The notes under the pieces: generated by a model
The model's input: only the letters and a program-made list of their open reading frames with translations
What the model was told of the DNA's origin: nothing
Database searches by the model: none
Shown here: positions 53,978 through 64,000 of the stretch, in pieces
Position numbering within the stretch: the first letter of the stretch is position 1
Layout: each line of letters begins with the position of its first letter
Assembly: GCA_002682825.1 (NCBI GenBank)
Contig: NOKP01000063.1
Coordinates: 83,286-147,285, forward strand
DNA from: Neonectria sp. B-13
Lineage: Eukaryota > Ascomycota > Sordariomycetes > Hypocreales > Nectriaceae
Direction of reading: 5' to 3'
Length of the DNA stretch: 64,000 nt
Program-made: the position numbers and the translations under genes

Positions 53978-56132
53978 TTTCACACTGTGCCAATATTGAC
54001 ATAATTGGTTCCCAAAATGAAGAGTGACGAGTGGGTGGGGAGGGGAGTCTCTTGTAGATATGATCAGGGAGCCAAACGAGCATGTGCCTTCTGTAGCTCT
54101 TACCTGGTTAAACTCTGGGGAGGAACATGGAGGCTTTCCCTGGGAAGATATCTATCTGGTCATCAAGCATCACACCAAGGGAGAGGATTAGGGGTTCACA
54201 TGCTTATTTTGAAGCATGAAATTTGCCTGATCTTCCACTTATTATGAGTGCTTTAGGGATTTCAATGGCGATATGTCACGAATTTCCCACTTAGAATTAT
54301 AAGGGTGTAGGTGGCGTGAACCTTAATTTGGCAATTCTCTATATTCTATGACCTACAGTGGTCGAGAAACTTCCTCCTCGAAACTGAGTTTTCTTGGAAT
54401 TTCACATGTCAGAGTCAGCCGACACTGGGGAGAATGCCGGGCCGCTCGATCTAGGTTGCCCGAAAGCTTCGCTGGAGAGCCATCACCAGCATCGGCCCGT
54501 GACCGGATCGGCTGTCGCCCTGAGAGGGTAGAAGCCGAAACTAGCTCCAGTATGATTACCGACTTGCGTCTCTGATGGGCATTTAATCCCGCCACCGACC
54601 CACGTTGCGGTAAGCACACCCGCGCACACTGTTGCCCCAACTGCAAACCACATGTCCACGCATCGATTGTCATTGTAGAATCATGTGATTCCGTGCTGTC
54701 TGAATTATAGTACCTCTAGATCTTTTATGTTCGATGCGGCTCACCAGCGTCGAGTGGTTCTTACTGTTGTCTGAGCCTGCCGAAGTATCGAGTGTGTAAA
54801 CTGAGTACATCGTTTAACCAAGTCCTGGGCTGCTCCCTCCATGTACAGCGGCACGCCTTGTGAGCCCCGCACCAGGTTGCGCAGTCTGTGAAAATCGCAC
54901 AGGGACAGGTCGCACAGCCTACGAAACTCGCATCGGGGCACAAGTGACATCGTGTGAAAACTGCACACCATGTGATGCGGGTGTGCATGATGAAAGGCAC
55001 CGTGATTCACAACCTGCTGCATGCGCCTTTACCCAATCAGCTCTGAACACATCCATTTCAATACCTATGACACTAAGCAGCTGACGCAACACGCTGGCAG
55101 GTCTTAGAGTTCGGCCTACAGCAGTTTGCCGCTTCAGAAATAATGTGTGAATGCGCTTGCAGGAATAGGGTTACATCGGCTCAAAAGCAAAGATGGGCTT
55201 GTGAAGAGGCCCAAAACGGTGACCGGAAATGACATACCGGCATTCGAACGATCGATCAACTCGAGAATGGATCGAGTTCATCAGGAATTATTGGCTGCGA
55301 GAGCCTCTCTGTCGCCATCGCGCTTTACTAAGTCCTCATTCCGGGACTTCAAGCGAAAGAACAAAACCAAGTCGGAGGGCGGTATCATGCGTAACGTGAT
55401 CCCGATAATTGCCGGTACTGCAGACGGAGGATGATGCAGTAATATGGCTGTATATTTTCTGCTGTATAGCGGCTCTGCCTGCCGGATGGTCTGACAGCTA
55501 GCGAGGGCAATTATTACGAACCATCGAGTGGCTCATTAAATTCCGCAGCCATAAAGCTTCGGTCGTATGATTAGAATAAGATTGGTATTCTCTTGTGGCA
55601 TCTGCTATGCGTTCTGCATGTGAAACCCCGCAAACTTACTAAAAGACTCCTAGATGCATCACGCATTTAGGTTTTAACCTTACTTTGCTTTTCTATTATT
55701 AGCAGGGAGAAGAGAAAGAAGAGGGTTTGAGTTGGGTTAGGAGCGTATGCGGAATGAAGCCATACGGGGATTTAAATCAGACGATGTGAATAGGCTAGCA
55801 TTTAGCAGCTGAATGTTCTGCTGGAAATCATTTGGTGTCTAAGCACCTCAGTCTTATCTATAAGAATCCTTCTCCATTATTCCAAGACTTATTCTTCACT
55901 TTCTCATCCTCCTCTATAATTACATCCAAACTTCTAACTACGCCTGAAACATCTTCTTTCCCATTACTGTAAGTTTATCTATTCGACCTTACAGACACAG
56001 AAGTAGTTAAGCCGCCGTCACATCCATCATAGCAGCGCCGCAAATCGTCTCCTGTCTACTAAGAAACACCGTACTGAAGAATCCCGTCGGCTAGAAAATC
56101 TGCACAGCTATCAATCGCCGGAAATTATAACC
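53978..56132. other. Intergenic, no gene recognised
   Basis: Short frames only. The longest plus frame (55147-55434) is basic and Ser/Lys-rich without a domain. The 3' part (about 55860-56132), with CT-rich patches, is the likely promoter and leader of the SDR gene. Confidence 0.5.
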
Positions 56133-57036
56133 ATGGCGGACCTGAAGCCATTTGCAGGGAAGGTCATCATAATCACGGGCGCTGCGCGCGGCATCGGCCT
56201 AGCGACGGCACGGTACCTCGCCGCGCGGGGCGCTACAATCTCGTTGGCCGACGTACTAAAGCCGGAGCTGGAGGAGGCGGAGGCGGACATCGCTAAGGAC
56301 TTCCCTGGTACCAGTGTACTGCACGCGCTTGTGGATGTGAGAAGGAAGGAGGCTGTGGATAGCTGGATAAAGAAATCTAAGGAGTCGTTCGGTAGGATCG
56401 ATGGCTGCGTTAATAATGCTGGTACGTCTTGGTTGCCTAGTATAAAATCTACGCGATGCTTGATGGGCGTAAAGTGGGAAAACAAACTGATATTGTATTT
56501 TTAGGCATCAGCGGCACAGCAAAGGCCGTCGCAGAACTCACGGACGAGGAATGGCAGCAGGCGCTCGACGTTAACCTAACGGGTGTGTTCAACTGCCTCC
56601 GTGCCGAGATCCCCACCATGGAGGATTGCGGCAGCATCGTCAACGTATCGAGCACGTTCGGTCTGCATGGCGCGGCAACCCTAGCACCATACGTTACGTC
56701 CAAACACGGCGTTCTGGGCCTGACGAAGTGTGCGGCTAAGGAGGTCGCTTCAAGGGGTATTCGAGTTAATGCTATTTGCCCGTAGGTCTTGGATGCTTAT
56801 GATTAAGGTGCCTCTGCTAACAAATTGAACCTAGCGGTGCCGTTGATACACCCATGATTCATGAGGCCATCGACAAGATCAAGTCCATGAGCTTGGCGCC
56901 CGAAGATCTCCCTCAGCTGTTCAAGAGGTACAGCAAGCCCCAGGAGATTGCAGCGCTCATTGCGTACCTACTAGGTGACGAGAGCAAGTTCACGACCAGT
57001 TCCGCATATTCCATAGATGGTGGCTGGTCGGCTTGA
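56133..57036 (+). CDS. Short-chain dehydrogenase/reductase (classical SDR)
   Basis: Three exons (56133-56421, 56505-56781, 56835-57036) with canonical introns of 83 and 53 nt give 255 residues. Cofactor motif TGAARGIG is at residues 15-22, and D66-V is the likely adenine contact. NNAG follows at 94-97, then SS at 145-146, and the catalytic YVTSK with Y159 and K163. The C-terminal CPGAVDTPM and YSIDGGWSA complete a classical SDR. Asp40 at the end of beta2 suggests a preference for NAD(H) over NADP(H), which is an inference. It is intact. The substrate is not inferable. Confidence 0.92.
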
Positions 57037-57291
57037 GATTGAAATGGGCAGGAAAGACGGGAAGCTCCTAGTCCAATTATATTGACATTGCAAATACAAG
57101 GGGCCAGAGGCTTGCAAATGTGTGTAGCACTGATTCCGCCCATGAAATCGCTCCAATTGCGGGTGCCCGACGGACCGGATCAAGGGAATTTTCGTCTGTC
57201 TGCGGGAGGGTGACGCCACGTGAAGCTATCCTTTAACGCCCTCTGAAAACTCCCCGCCTGCTCACCTCGTCTATACAGGTACTGCACCGAG

Positions 57292-58190
57292 ATGGAAGTG
57301 GGCGACTGGAAGGCGACGATCGAAAATCTAACACGTCAAACAGCGCAGGGTTTCTTTCTATTCGTGTGTGGAAAATACAAGATCAAATCATGGGGCACTG
57401 CCGAGGAGTATATCCGTCAACTCCAGCAGCTGCATACCACGGTCAACGGCCGCTACATGGATCGGAATGACGTCAAGGAAGTGTATAAGGTACGGGAAAT
57501 CTCATCATCCTAATTATATCGGCAGAACGAGTTGACTATTCGATCCGAAATTTGAGCTCTGCTGATGCGGCATTAGTATTATCGTACCGTCTTGATTCCT
57601 CGCTTTGGTCATCGGCCGCCTAATATCGATGGCAAGCCAGTGCTTAACGTGGATAACTTGCGTGTTATCCTGACTTTCAACATCGCATACGACACTGGTA
57701 TCTTCCCCGGCGAAAGGCACCGCGTTCAGCGTCCGGCTGCTACCAAATCTTGTGTTACACTGGGGCACGACCTGCCGAGCTAGTGGATGGCGAGAGGAAG
57801 AAGCCAAAAGACGGCTCTATCGAAGAGCTGTTCGGCCAGCAGGCCGTCCAGTCATCTTCCTCAGATGATGGCGAGCAAGGGGCAGAGTCTTTGGATGAAG
57901 ACTCCAAACTGCTCAACAGCCTTCTCTCTCAGGAGACTGCGGGGCGCGGGCGTCCAAAGGCTCTCTGCTACGAGAACATCCAAATGATGATCGTGCGGCA
58001 CCCCGTTACCGGACTGTGCATCCCGGCCATGGCCATCAAGTTCATTCATCACAAGGGGGCAGACAACAAACCCAAGCCGTATGTTCTTCCCGCAACGTGC
58101 CCCAAACTCTCAGGTACCAGGCGTTGCACGTATTGACAAGGTTTTATAGGACCATCTTCTATTTCACCCCCCCTTGGCCTGGGCCTGTTC
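57292..58190 (+). pseudogene. DUF3435 (tyrosine-recombinase family) fragment
   Basis: Exon 1 (57292-57489) reads WGTAEEYIRQLQQLHTTVNG and RYMDRNDVKEVYK. A GTACGG donor and TTAG acceptor (57490-57576) lead to FGHRPPNIDGKPVLNVD and TFNIAYDTGIFPGERHRVQ. A one-base loss near 57731 then shifts the frame into LCYTGARPAELVDGERKK, which continues to MIVRHPVTGLCIPAMAI and KFIHHKGADNKPKP. A third intron (58079-58149) is followed by TIFYFT, after which similarity ends at about 58172. The RPAEL box is in the right place for the family's catalytic Arg. The domain is shared by the captain recombinases of Starship elements and by other fungal proteins. The C-terminal catalytic part is missing. Confidence 0.75.
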
Positions 58191-58434
58191 GGTCGTTCGG
58201 CAGGGGTTGGGCATTCTGCTCAATACTTTCTAACCACTGAAGATCGATCATTTACGGTCCGTAAGCACCCCCCCTGTATAATGAGCCTGGACTGGCGCCT
58301 CCCAGCTGAAATTCTTCCCCCAGAGGCTGCTGCGTTGCGACCCGACGCAGTTATATGAGGTGGAAATACCGCTGGCCGTCAGGAGCCCACCTGACTTGGA
58401 ACTTCCTTCAAAATCTTCCGCCGACTAAAACAAG

Positions 58435-61183
58435 ATGTCAACCGTTCAAAACCTGCTCAAGCAGTACTTGGGTCAGATCGTTCCGTTTTCGTTCCACGCT
58501 GGGTTCGTTAGCCTGAGTTATGTTGTCAGTCTGATTGGGGCCGGTTCGACGCTAGAGTTAATCAGTCGACGGACTTCTCACAAGCGCATTCATAACCAGT
58601 ATGGCCCTAATATTTAGACAATAGCTGGGGCAACTGGTTGACTCCGAAATAGAATCTTGCTAGCCGGTGCCACCATTTCTATAGGAGGGATTGCAATATG
58701 GTCCATGGTTGTTGACCGGTTGTCGCCTCTGAGCTCGCGAACCAGCTCGCTGACACTCATGATAGCACTTCATCGGAAATAGAGCAATCTATATTCTTGA
58801 TGGAGAAGAGGAGCTCTAAATCGCCTACTCTACCCGGTTGACCATTCTCTTGTTCGTGCCTATTCTTGTGCTGCTACTTGCCTTCCTCGTCGTTAGTAGC
58901 AATGATCGCATGCGTTGGCGGCGTATCGGTTTATCAGGCTCCCTATCCGGCGTTGCCATCTGTGGTATGCACTATCTCGGCAACGCTTCCATTAACAACT
59001 ACCGCTGTAGCTACCAAACTGCCTATGTCGTCGCCGCGGCGCTGATCGCGGTTGCTGCGAGCATCACGGCACTAGCGCTATTCTTTGTCTTCGACGCTGC
59101 TTAGACGAACGCGTGGTGGAGGAGGGTCGGATGTGCCATGGTGCTCGTGGGGGCTGTGTCCGGGATGCACTGGTGTGCCGCCGCTGGGACGAGGTATACG
59201 TTGTTGCACCTGTATTCCCCCAGAAACGGGATGTCCCGCGATGCCACCATCATCATGGTTATCTGCCTGGTGAGTATCCTCCATAAAGTCAGGTTTAGGA
59301 GTCTAAGACTAGTCAGTCCGTCGGAGCGTTTATAGTCATGGCCGTTAGTTGGATCTACTCCGCTTGGATCAGAAGGGGCTATGCCAGCAAAGCACAACAG
59401 ATCGTTCTCGCTGCGGCTGTGTTCGATAAGCGAGGAAGAATACTGGTCAGCCAAGAAGGGTTGCTACCAAGTGAGGGGGTAACAGACACATTCCTGCAGA
59501 AGGTACGTAGGCAGCTCCTTTGGTACTTGAAGCTCCGAGATTAATGAAATACAACAGTCAAACAATGATGTCTTCGGCACGGCCCACCCGCCCTTTCATT
59601 GGATGTTCCGAGCATCTCGAAACTGGTCGAGCATCACAAATATTATTGACCGGATGGCCAACCATATCGGCTATCTTTCGCATGCCAGGCGCAATGACAG
59701 AACTGGAATCAAGCTGATGGGGGAGGATGGTCAGCCGATTGGAAATTATGATATCATTTTTCGTGAACTCTTTTGTCTCGCAGCCGTTGCGCTCGCGTCT
59801 AAGATGAAGGAGAATCTCTTAGGTGTTGGCATTCTGTGGGACGAGATCTTCGCAACCGGCAGCACTTCGAAACCTGTGTGTCGACCGCAGATGGGACTCA
59901 ACGATACCGGCAATTCCGACCTATCTCTCCAGAATACCAACGTCTCTAAGAAGAGACTGGAATCGGATGATCTAGTCGAGAAAGGAGACAACCGAAGATA
60001 CCAGGAAAACGGTCAAGGGTCTCTCATGTTTCTAGTACGCCATGTCGACAGCAGACGCGACGTCGAAAAACTCGAAACTGCCGGGTACCGGTTTGCCGAG
60101 TTGCACCAGGTGGTTGGCATCATCCGCTCGAGCATGAAGATCAAGACCCCAGACCTCGTAGGAAGACTGCGCAATATGGCTGCTCATTCGGAGAACAATG
60201 CTATACTCACTCCTGGAGTCTATCTTAATATCTTTGCCGTCTGTGCTCGGTTGGACCACCATGGGTTTGATGTGCTGGTTCAAAAGAACGCTAGGAACCT
60301 GCTCCCGGCTACGAAGCTGCCGTTGGAATGTCTCGAGCCATGGCAGATTGAATTCCTCGGCCACCTTCAGCGCTTGACTCCTTCGACCCTTACACACCAG
60401 CGTCAGCTTGCCAAGGTGCGAATTTAGCCCCCTCCAGTTCTTCAAGATCCGTCAGCTAGTATACGAGGGTTCGCCACACCATATCGCCTTCTCGCGCTCT
60501 GTACACCGCGAGCTGTCGTCTGTCCTGCATCACGCGCCTACGGGGCCATTGTTTGGGTCAGGAGGCCCAAGATCCCACGGAGGCCGCAAGGCATCCCCTC
60601 GGCGATGGCTGGCGAGGTTTGATAGATCTACGACTAGTGGTCGTGCTAACAACAACGCCCAGGAAATCCTCACGACGAGCCAGGAGCAGCTGTGGACTGT
60701 GGCATCCAACCCTAGCTCGTCCCGCAACCCGGGTGGCGAGAGTGGTGTTGATGGCGACCAGAAGCCGCCGTCGATTGGCCGCGCCGTTACGTTCGATGAC
60801 CCGATGGCTCATCCCATCAAGCGCCAGCAACTATACGGCGGCATCATGATCTCGCAGGAAATCATGGTCGACGTTCAGGAGGTAAGTTGCTCAGTGAGCG
60901 CACGTGGGGCACACGCAAGGCGCAAGCGAGGACGCTAACAATTGAGTCATCGCAGAAGAGCATAGGTGATACGAACATTGTCACAATGAGAAACAGCAAG
61001 ATGATTAATAATAGAACTGAACTTCCCGTGGCGCCGATAGACGTAGAGGATGCCACTGCCTGGCCAGTGAACTTGTATCCCGGCGTCGCGGGTAGGGCAT
61101 TCAATATTGAGGCAGAAAAGGAGGAAGGCGAGTCAACATTTGTAGATGAGCTACTTGCACTTTGTATGGACAAACAGCTATGA
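58435..61183 (+). pseudogene. MHYT-domain signalling membrane protein, broken
   Basis: The ATG at 58435 starts VQNLLKQYLGQIVPFSFHAG, as in fungal MHYT proteins. The second helix is followed by a damaged stretch (58620-58816) with a TAA at 58817-58819 where Gln is expected. The membrane part then resumes with AICGMHYLGNASI, SGMHWCAAAGT (the M-H-Y/W-x motif that may bind metal), and a TAG at 59102-59104 where Trp is expected. The cytosolic half continues through HPPFHWMFRASRNWSSI and NYDIIFRELFCLAA to about 60427. A frame change there leads to FFKIRQLVYEGSPHHIAFS, an intron near 60880-60955 and a FVDELLALCMDKQL end at 61183. The protein would have been a membrane sensor. Stops and deletions make it nonfunctional. 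Confidence 0.8.
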
Positions 61184-62326
61184 TGGATGACTTTAGGATA
61201 GATTCTGTCGAAGGGATCGACGGGATAATTACGGAGGACTTTGTTGGATTTGCAGGTTTGGTAAATGGCGTCGACAACAGGGTGTATCCGCTTAAAAATG
61301 ACATTTTATGCGACCCAACAGATCGACCCGGACTTTTGATCGGCAAGAACCAAAGAAGAAAAAGGAAACCTCAAGGTTGCGCAGGTGGTTGGAGCGTCCT
61401 TTTCTCGTTTGCCCCAATCTCAAAGAACACGGCGGTATCTTTACATCAGCAAACTTTAGCCTGCCTTACGATATGTGTAAATTCATGCGAACCTTGAACA
61501 GCGCCTTGTACCCGACCCTCCATCTCCCGAACTCGTCTGACAGACCAAGGCAAGAATGACGCGTCTTGTGGTTGCATTCATATGACTGAATGGCGGGGAG
61601 AGAAATATTGGTTCTAGGCCCAATCCTTCGTGGCTAGAGACAACCAGGAAACGAGCAGTAGCTAGTCAACAATCTTTTCCATTATCAACCCCTGGTTGAA
61701 TGCTAGCAGCCCAGTGCCAAGCGCCAGGTTTTATCATCAGTTCGGACACATTTATCGCCTATCAAGCTATAGCTAAAACTTCGACGTCTAACATGAAGGA
61801 TGAGGTATGTATTTATCACTATATACTCCTAGCGTAACGCGACTTCCCCTATTACTGAGGCGATTGATAATACTCACTTCATAGCCTATTATCATCACAG
61901 CATTGATAACAATACATTGCATTTTATCCAACCATCTATCTCATCTGAGAACTAACAGCGCCGGCTGACGCGAGGCGGCTCGCGTCTCATAGCTATGACC
62001 AACATTGATCTGGCGGAGGCAGTCAACGACGCTCTCGGCACTCGAGCAGCCAAAGGCGCTCGCTCCCTCTGTGATCGCCGAGGCTTACGCCGCTGGGCAA
62101 GTGCCTTCTCTTCCCAGGAAGAGGAAGAACGTTATGAAAACACGCCAATGTGGGTATCGCCCACACTGTCTCAAGGTCAGGACCCAGAGAGGTCAAGCTG
62201 GCGCAAGGCATGATAATGGATCCAGGCCTCATGGTTATTGACTCGATATCGACTTGATTAGCCATCAAAGCGTTTCGGAAGTGTAGATGGAGGGTGATTA
62301 GGATCGAAGGTACTATCAGCAGCAAC
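61184..62326. other. Intergenic, no gene recognised
   Basis: A short frame at 61995-62213 faintly recalls a transposase N-terminal helix region but is too weak to call. Otherwise nothing is supported. Confidence 0.4.
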
Positions 62327-63698
62327 TTAGGGCCTCGTGGGACTGACTCGGCAGTGGCTATGCGATGTTAGAACCTGCGTATTGGATCCCGGCGTCAGGA
62401 CATACCCGGTCTCTGGGCCATGACCCGAATCGATGTGGCGAGAATCAAGACTGAGGTTAACATCTGAATTACAAGGCCGAAAGCCAGCACCCTCCTGGCC
62501 TGAACAACCATGGTCGTGCCCTCTTTGGACATCTTTAAGGAGAGCAAAATAGAAGGCGGCGTTGGCGACAATGGTAGCGCCCAGGATCTCGATAGCTGCT
62601 CCCTGGAACCGATATTCAGCATATTATGGAGTAATATAAGAAGAACCTGGAGGGTATACCGTCGCGCGGGCCTGTATGGATAAGGATTGATTCACAACTA
62701 GCGGGAGTCGGACTATTGTGATGACAACAACAACGATGCCGATGCTAAACAGGATGCCTAGCTGAACTTTCCTATTGCGGGTGTTAATAGCCCATCCTCG
62801 ATGGGATATAAATATGACATACTGTCGGCCGGGGAGGTGGCTATGTCGGAGAATCGGGAAAGGCAAGATGATAAGGGCGATATCGGTTACCATGTTAAAG
62901 ACCCCCATGGTAATAAGGTGTGCTAGAGCCCGGTGACAAGTATCTTAAACAAGCACAGGTCAGTCTCGGGACGGTGGGATTCGGGTGATTTGTCGCGTAC
63001 TTTGACTATCGGGATCTGGGTCCCAATACCTGGCAAGGCGATACTTAGTAGACGTTCTCCGGGAAAGGAGGAGAGTGTTAACGCATACAAGGTTATCGGC
63101 CGACATTCAGTGAATATCAGTATCAAGGTGGCGAAGAAGGTGACCACAATGGCCCACCATATCGCTGAGGCAGCCGCCCTCCACAAGGGGAAGACCTGGA
63201 TAAAGCGGCAGTAGAAGTTCAGGAGGCAAAGCTTAAGGCACCATAGACTATAGGGAAAGATAGCAAGGTCAGCCACAAGCTCTGAATAGATACGAGACGG
63301 CGGGGCGCGGGGACGCCAGGCCCCAGCGGAGGAGAGGGGTGGGGGGTTATTTACTATGTCAGGTAGGAGACGCGGGCAGGAAGCAGCAGTTTGTGAGACA
63401 TAATGTAATTCTCCTCAAGTTGGGCGACAGAGATGCCTCTTGCGGCAGCATCGGATCCGGTTGGCAGGCTGAAGGTTTGGATTGGATTGAACCGGAAGGA
63501 GAGATAGATGACAGTGGTACGAGCGGCGAGCGGCACAATGGCGAAGGCCATGTAGGCGTCATCGGCATGCCATGTCCGGTGGCAGTCCGGGTGGATTCTG
63601 CAGCAGGAGAGCAGTCGGTAGCCGCATCGGAAGAGGATGAGCGAGCCGCAGATGGCGGCTACAATAACGCCAAGGACGCGCTCTGGGGCGAGCGCCAT
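62327..63698 (-). CDS. Rhodopsin-domain integral membrane protein (PTH11-like)
   Basis: At least four exons: 63698-63355, 63247 to about 63070, about 62947-62660, and 62602-62327. The first intron restores VSYLTYLWCLKL and the last joins QARAT to GAAIEILGATIVANAAFYF. Hydrophobic segments follow the family order: LGVIVAAICGSLILF with RTWHADDAYMAFA (the x-DD-x mark after TM2), LCLLNFYCRFI, WWAIVVTFFATLILIFTEC, NMVTDIALIILPFPIL and VQLGILFSIGIVVVVITIVR. The position of the second intron is uncertain (63060-62950). The N-terminus is short, with no CFEM domain, so it belongs to the plain rhodopsin-domain group. Members act as receptors or unknown membrane proteins; no ligand can be inferred. A start further upstream is possible. 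Confidence 0.75.
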
Positions 63699-64000
63699 TA
63701 TGGACCCCTTCAGTGCCAGCGCATTATCTTGATTCCGATCTTGATAAGGAGGGAGTCGATGGAGACGGAGATATGAGGGGGCGGCGGGTCCCCGGCTGAC
63801 TTATCCCTTTGACTGTCGTAAGGCAACACCTGGGTCACGAGCAGGGGGGTCTGGCCAACCAGAGTAAAGCAAATCAAAGGTACATTCAACCCCACCTATT
63901 TTATATGGTGATAGAAGTCCCAGCAATCTCCCGCTCTACATAGAGCTACATCACACTGCTGACAGCGATATCGCGACTTCTTCAATCGCCGGCCTCCATT
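63699..64000. other. Upstream region of the rhodopsin-domain gene
   Basis: Probable promoter and 5' leader. No gene is recognised before the window end. Confidence 0.5.

Noticed and set aside
61995..62241. Pogo-type transposase N-terminal helix-turn-helix
   Set aside because: Similarity is split between two frames, is short, and has no inverted repeats or downstream DDE part.

Overview
The window looks like nuclear DNA of a filamentous ascomycete (Pezizomycotina). Genes carry short introns of about 45-85 nt with GT..CTAAC..AG signals. The families seen are typical of that group: LysM secreted proteins, Zn2Cys6 regulators, Dal5-type and DHA2 MFS transporters, HET and PTH11-like proteins, 6-MSA-type polyketide synthase and DUF3435. 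Many reading frames end at stops explainable by C:G to T:A changes (TGG to TGA/TAG, CAG/CAA to TAG/TAA), and one AT-rich island resembles RIP-mutated repeat DNA. The species cannot be named from the sequence alone.

1-9 kb: an intact amidohydrolase beside a broken amidohydrolase fragment; a mannose-6-phosphate isomerase pseudogene whose first intron holds a TIR transposon with TA target duplication (interior is an assembly gap); then a GFA-family remnant, an SDR pseudogene and a four-LysM secreted-protein pseudogene.

9-17 kb: an accessory block. An intact LysM protein is followed by a tandemly duplicated 1.3 kb unit carrying two paralogous intracellular proteins (SUKH/Smi1-like by inspection), a decayed PMT-like membrane protein, a decayed NucA/NucB-type nuclease-like gene, a dispersed repeat, and a small secreted Cys-containing protein. 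The nuclease-like gene beside possible SUKH-like proteins is the most interesting possibility in the window, but it is an inference.

17-27 kb: a HET remnant, an intact multi-pass membrane protein, the C-terminal end of a 6-MSA-type PKS (broken), an intact DHA2 MFS transporter, an intact regulator with one C2HC and one Zn2Cys6 finger, and the tail of an epimerase-like gene. This looks like a decayed secondary-metabolite locus.

27-40 kb: a gene-poor 4 kb stretch, a permease fragment, an intact RGS-domain gene convergent with an intact Zn2Cys6 regulator, a DUF2278 pseudogene, an unrecognised secreted-type gene, and a mitochondrial carrier fragment.

40-52.6 kb: an intact Dal5-type transporter, an intact secreted protein built from valine/threonine-rich repeats, a long gene-poor stretch with a DUF427 remnant, and a 2.5 kb AT-rich island containing a TIR element related to the repeat at 15.6 kb.

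52.6-64 kb: an intact NmrA/isoflavone-reductase-like gene, an intact SDR, a DUF3435 (tyrosine-recombinase family) fragment, an MHYT-domain pseudogene and a rhodopsin-domain (PTH11-like) membrane protein.
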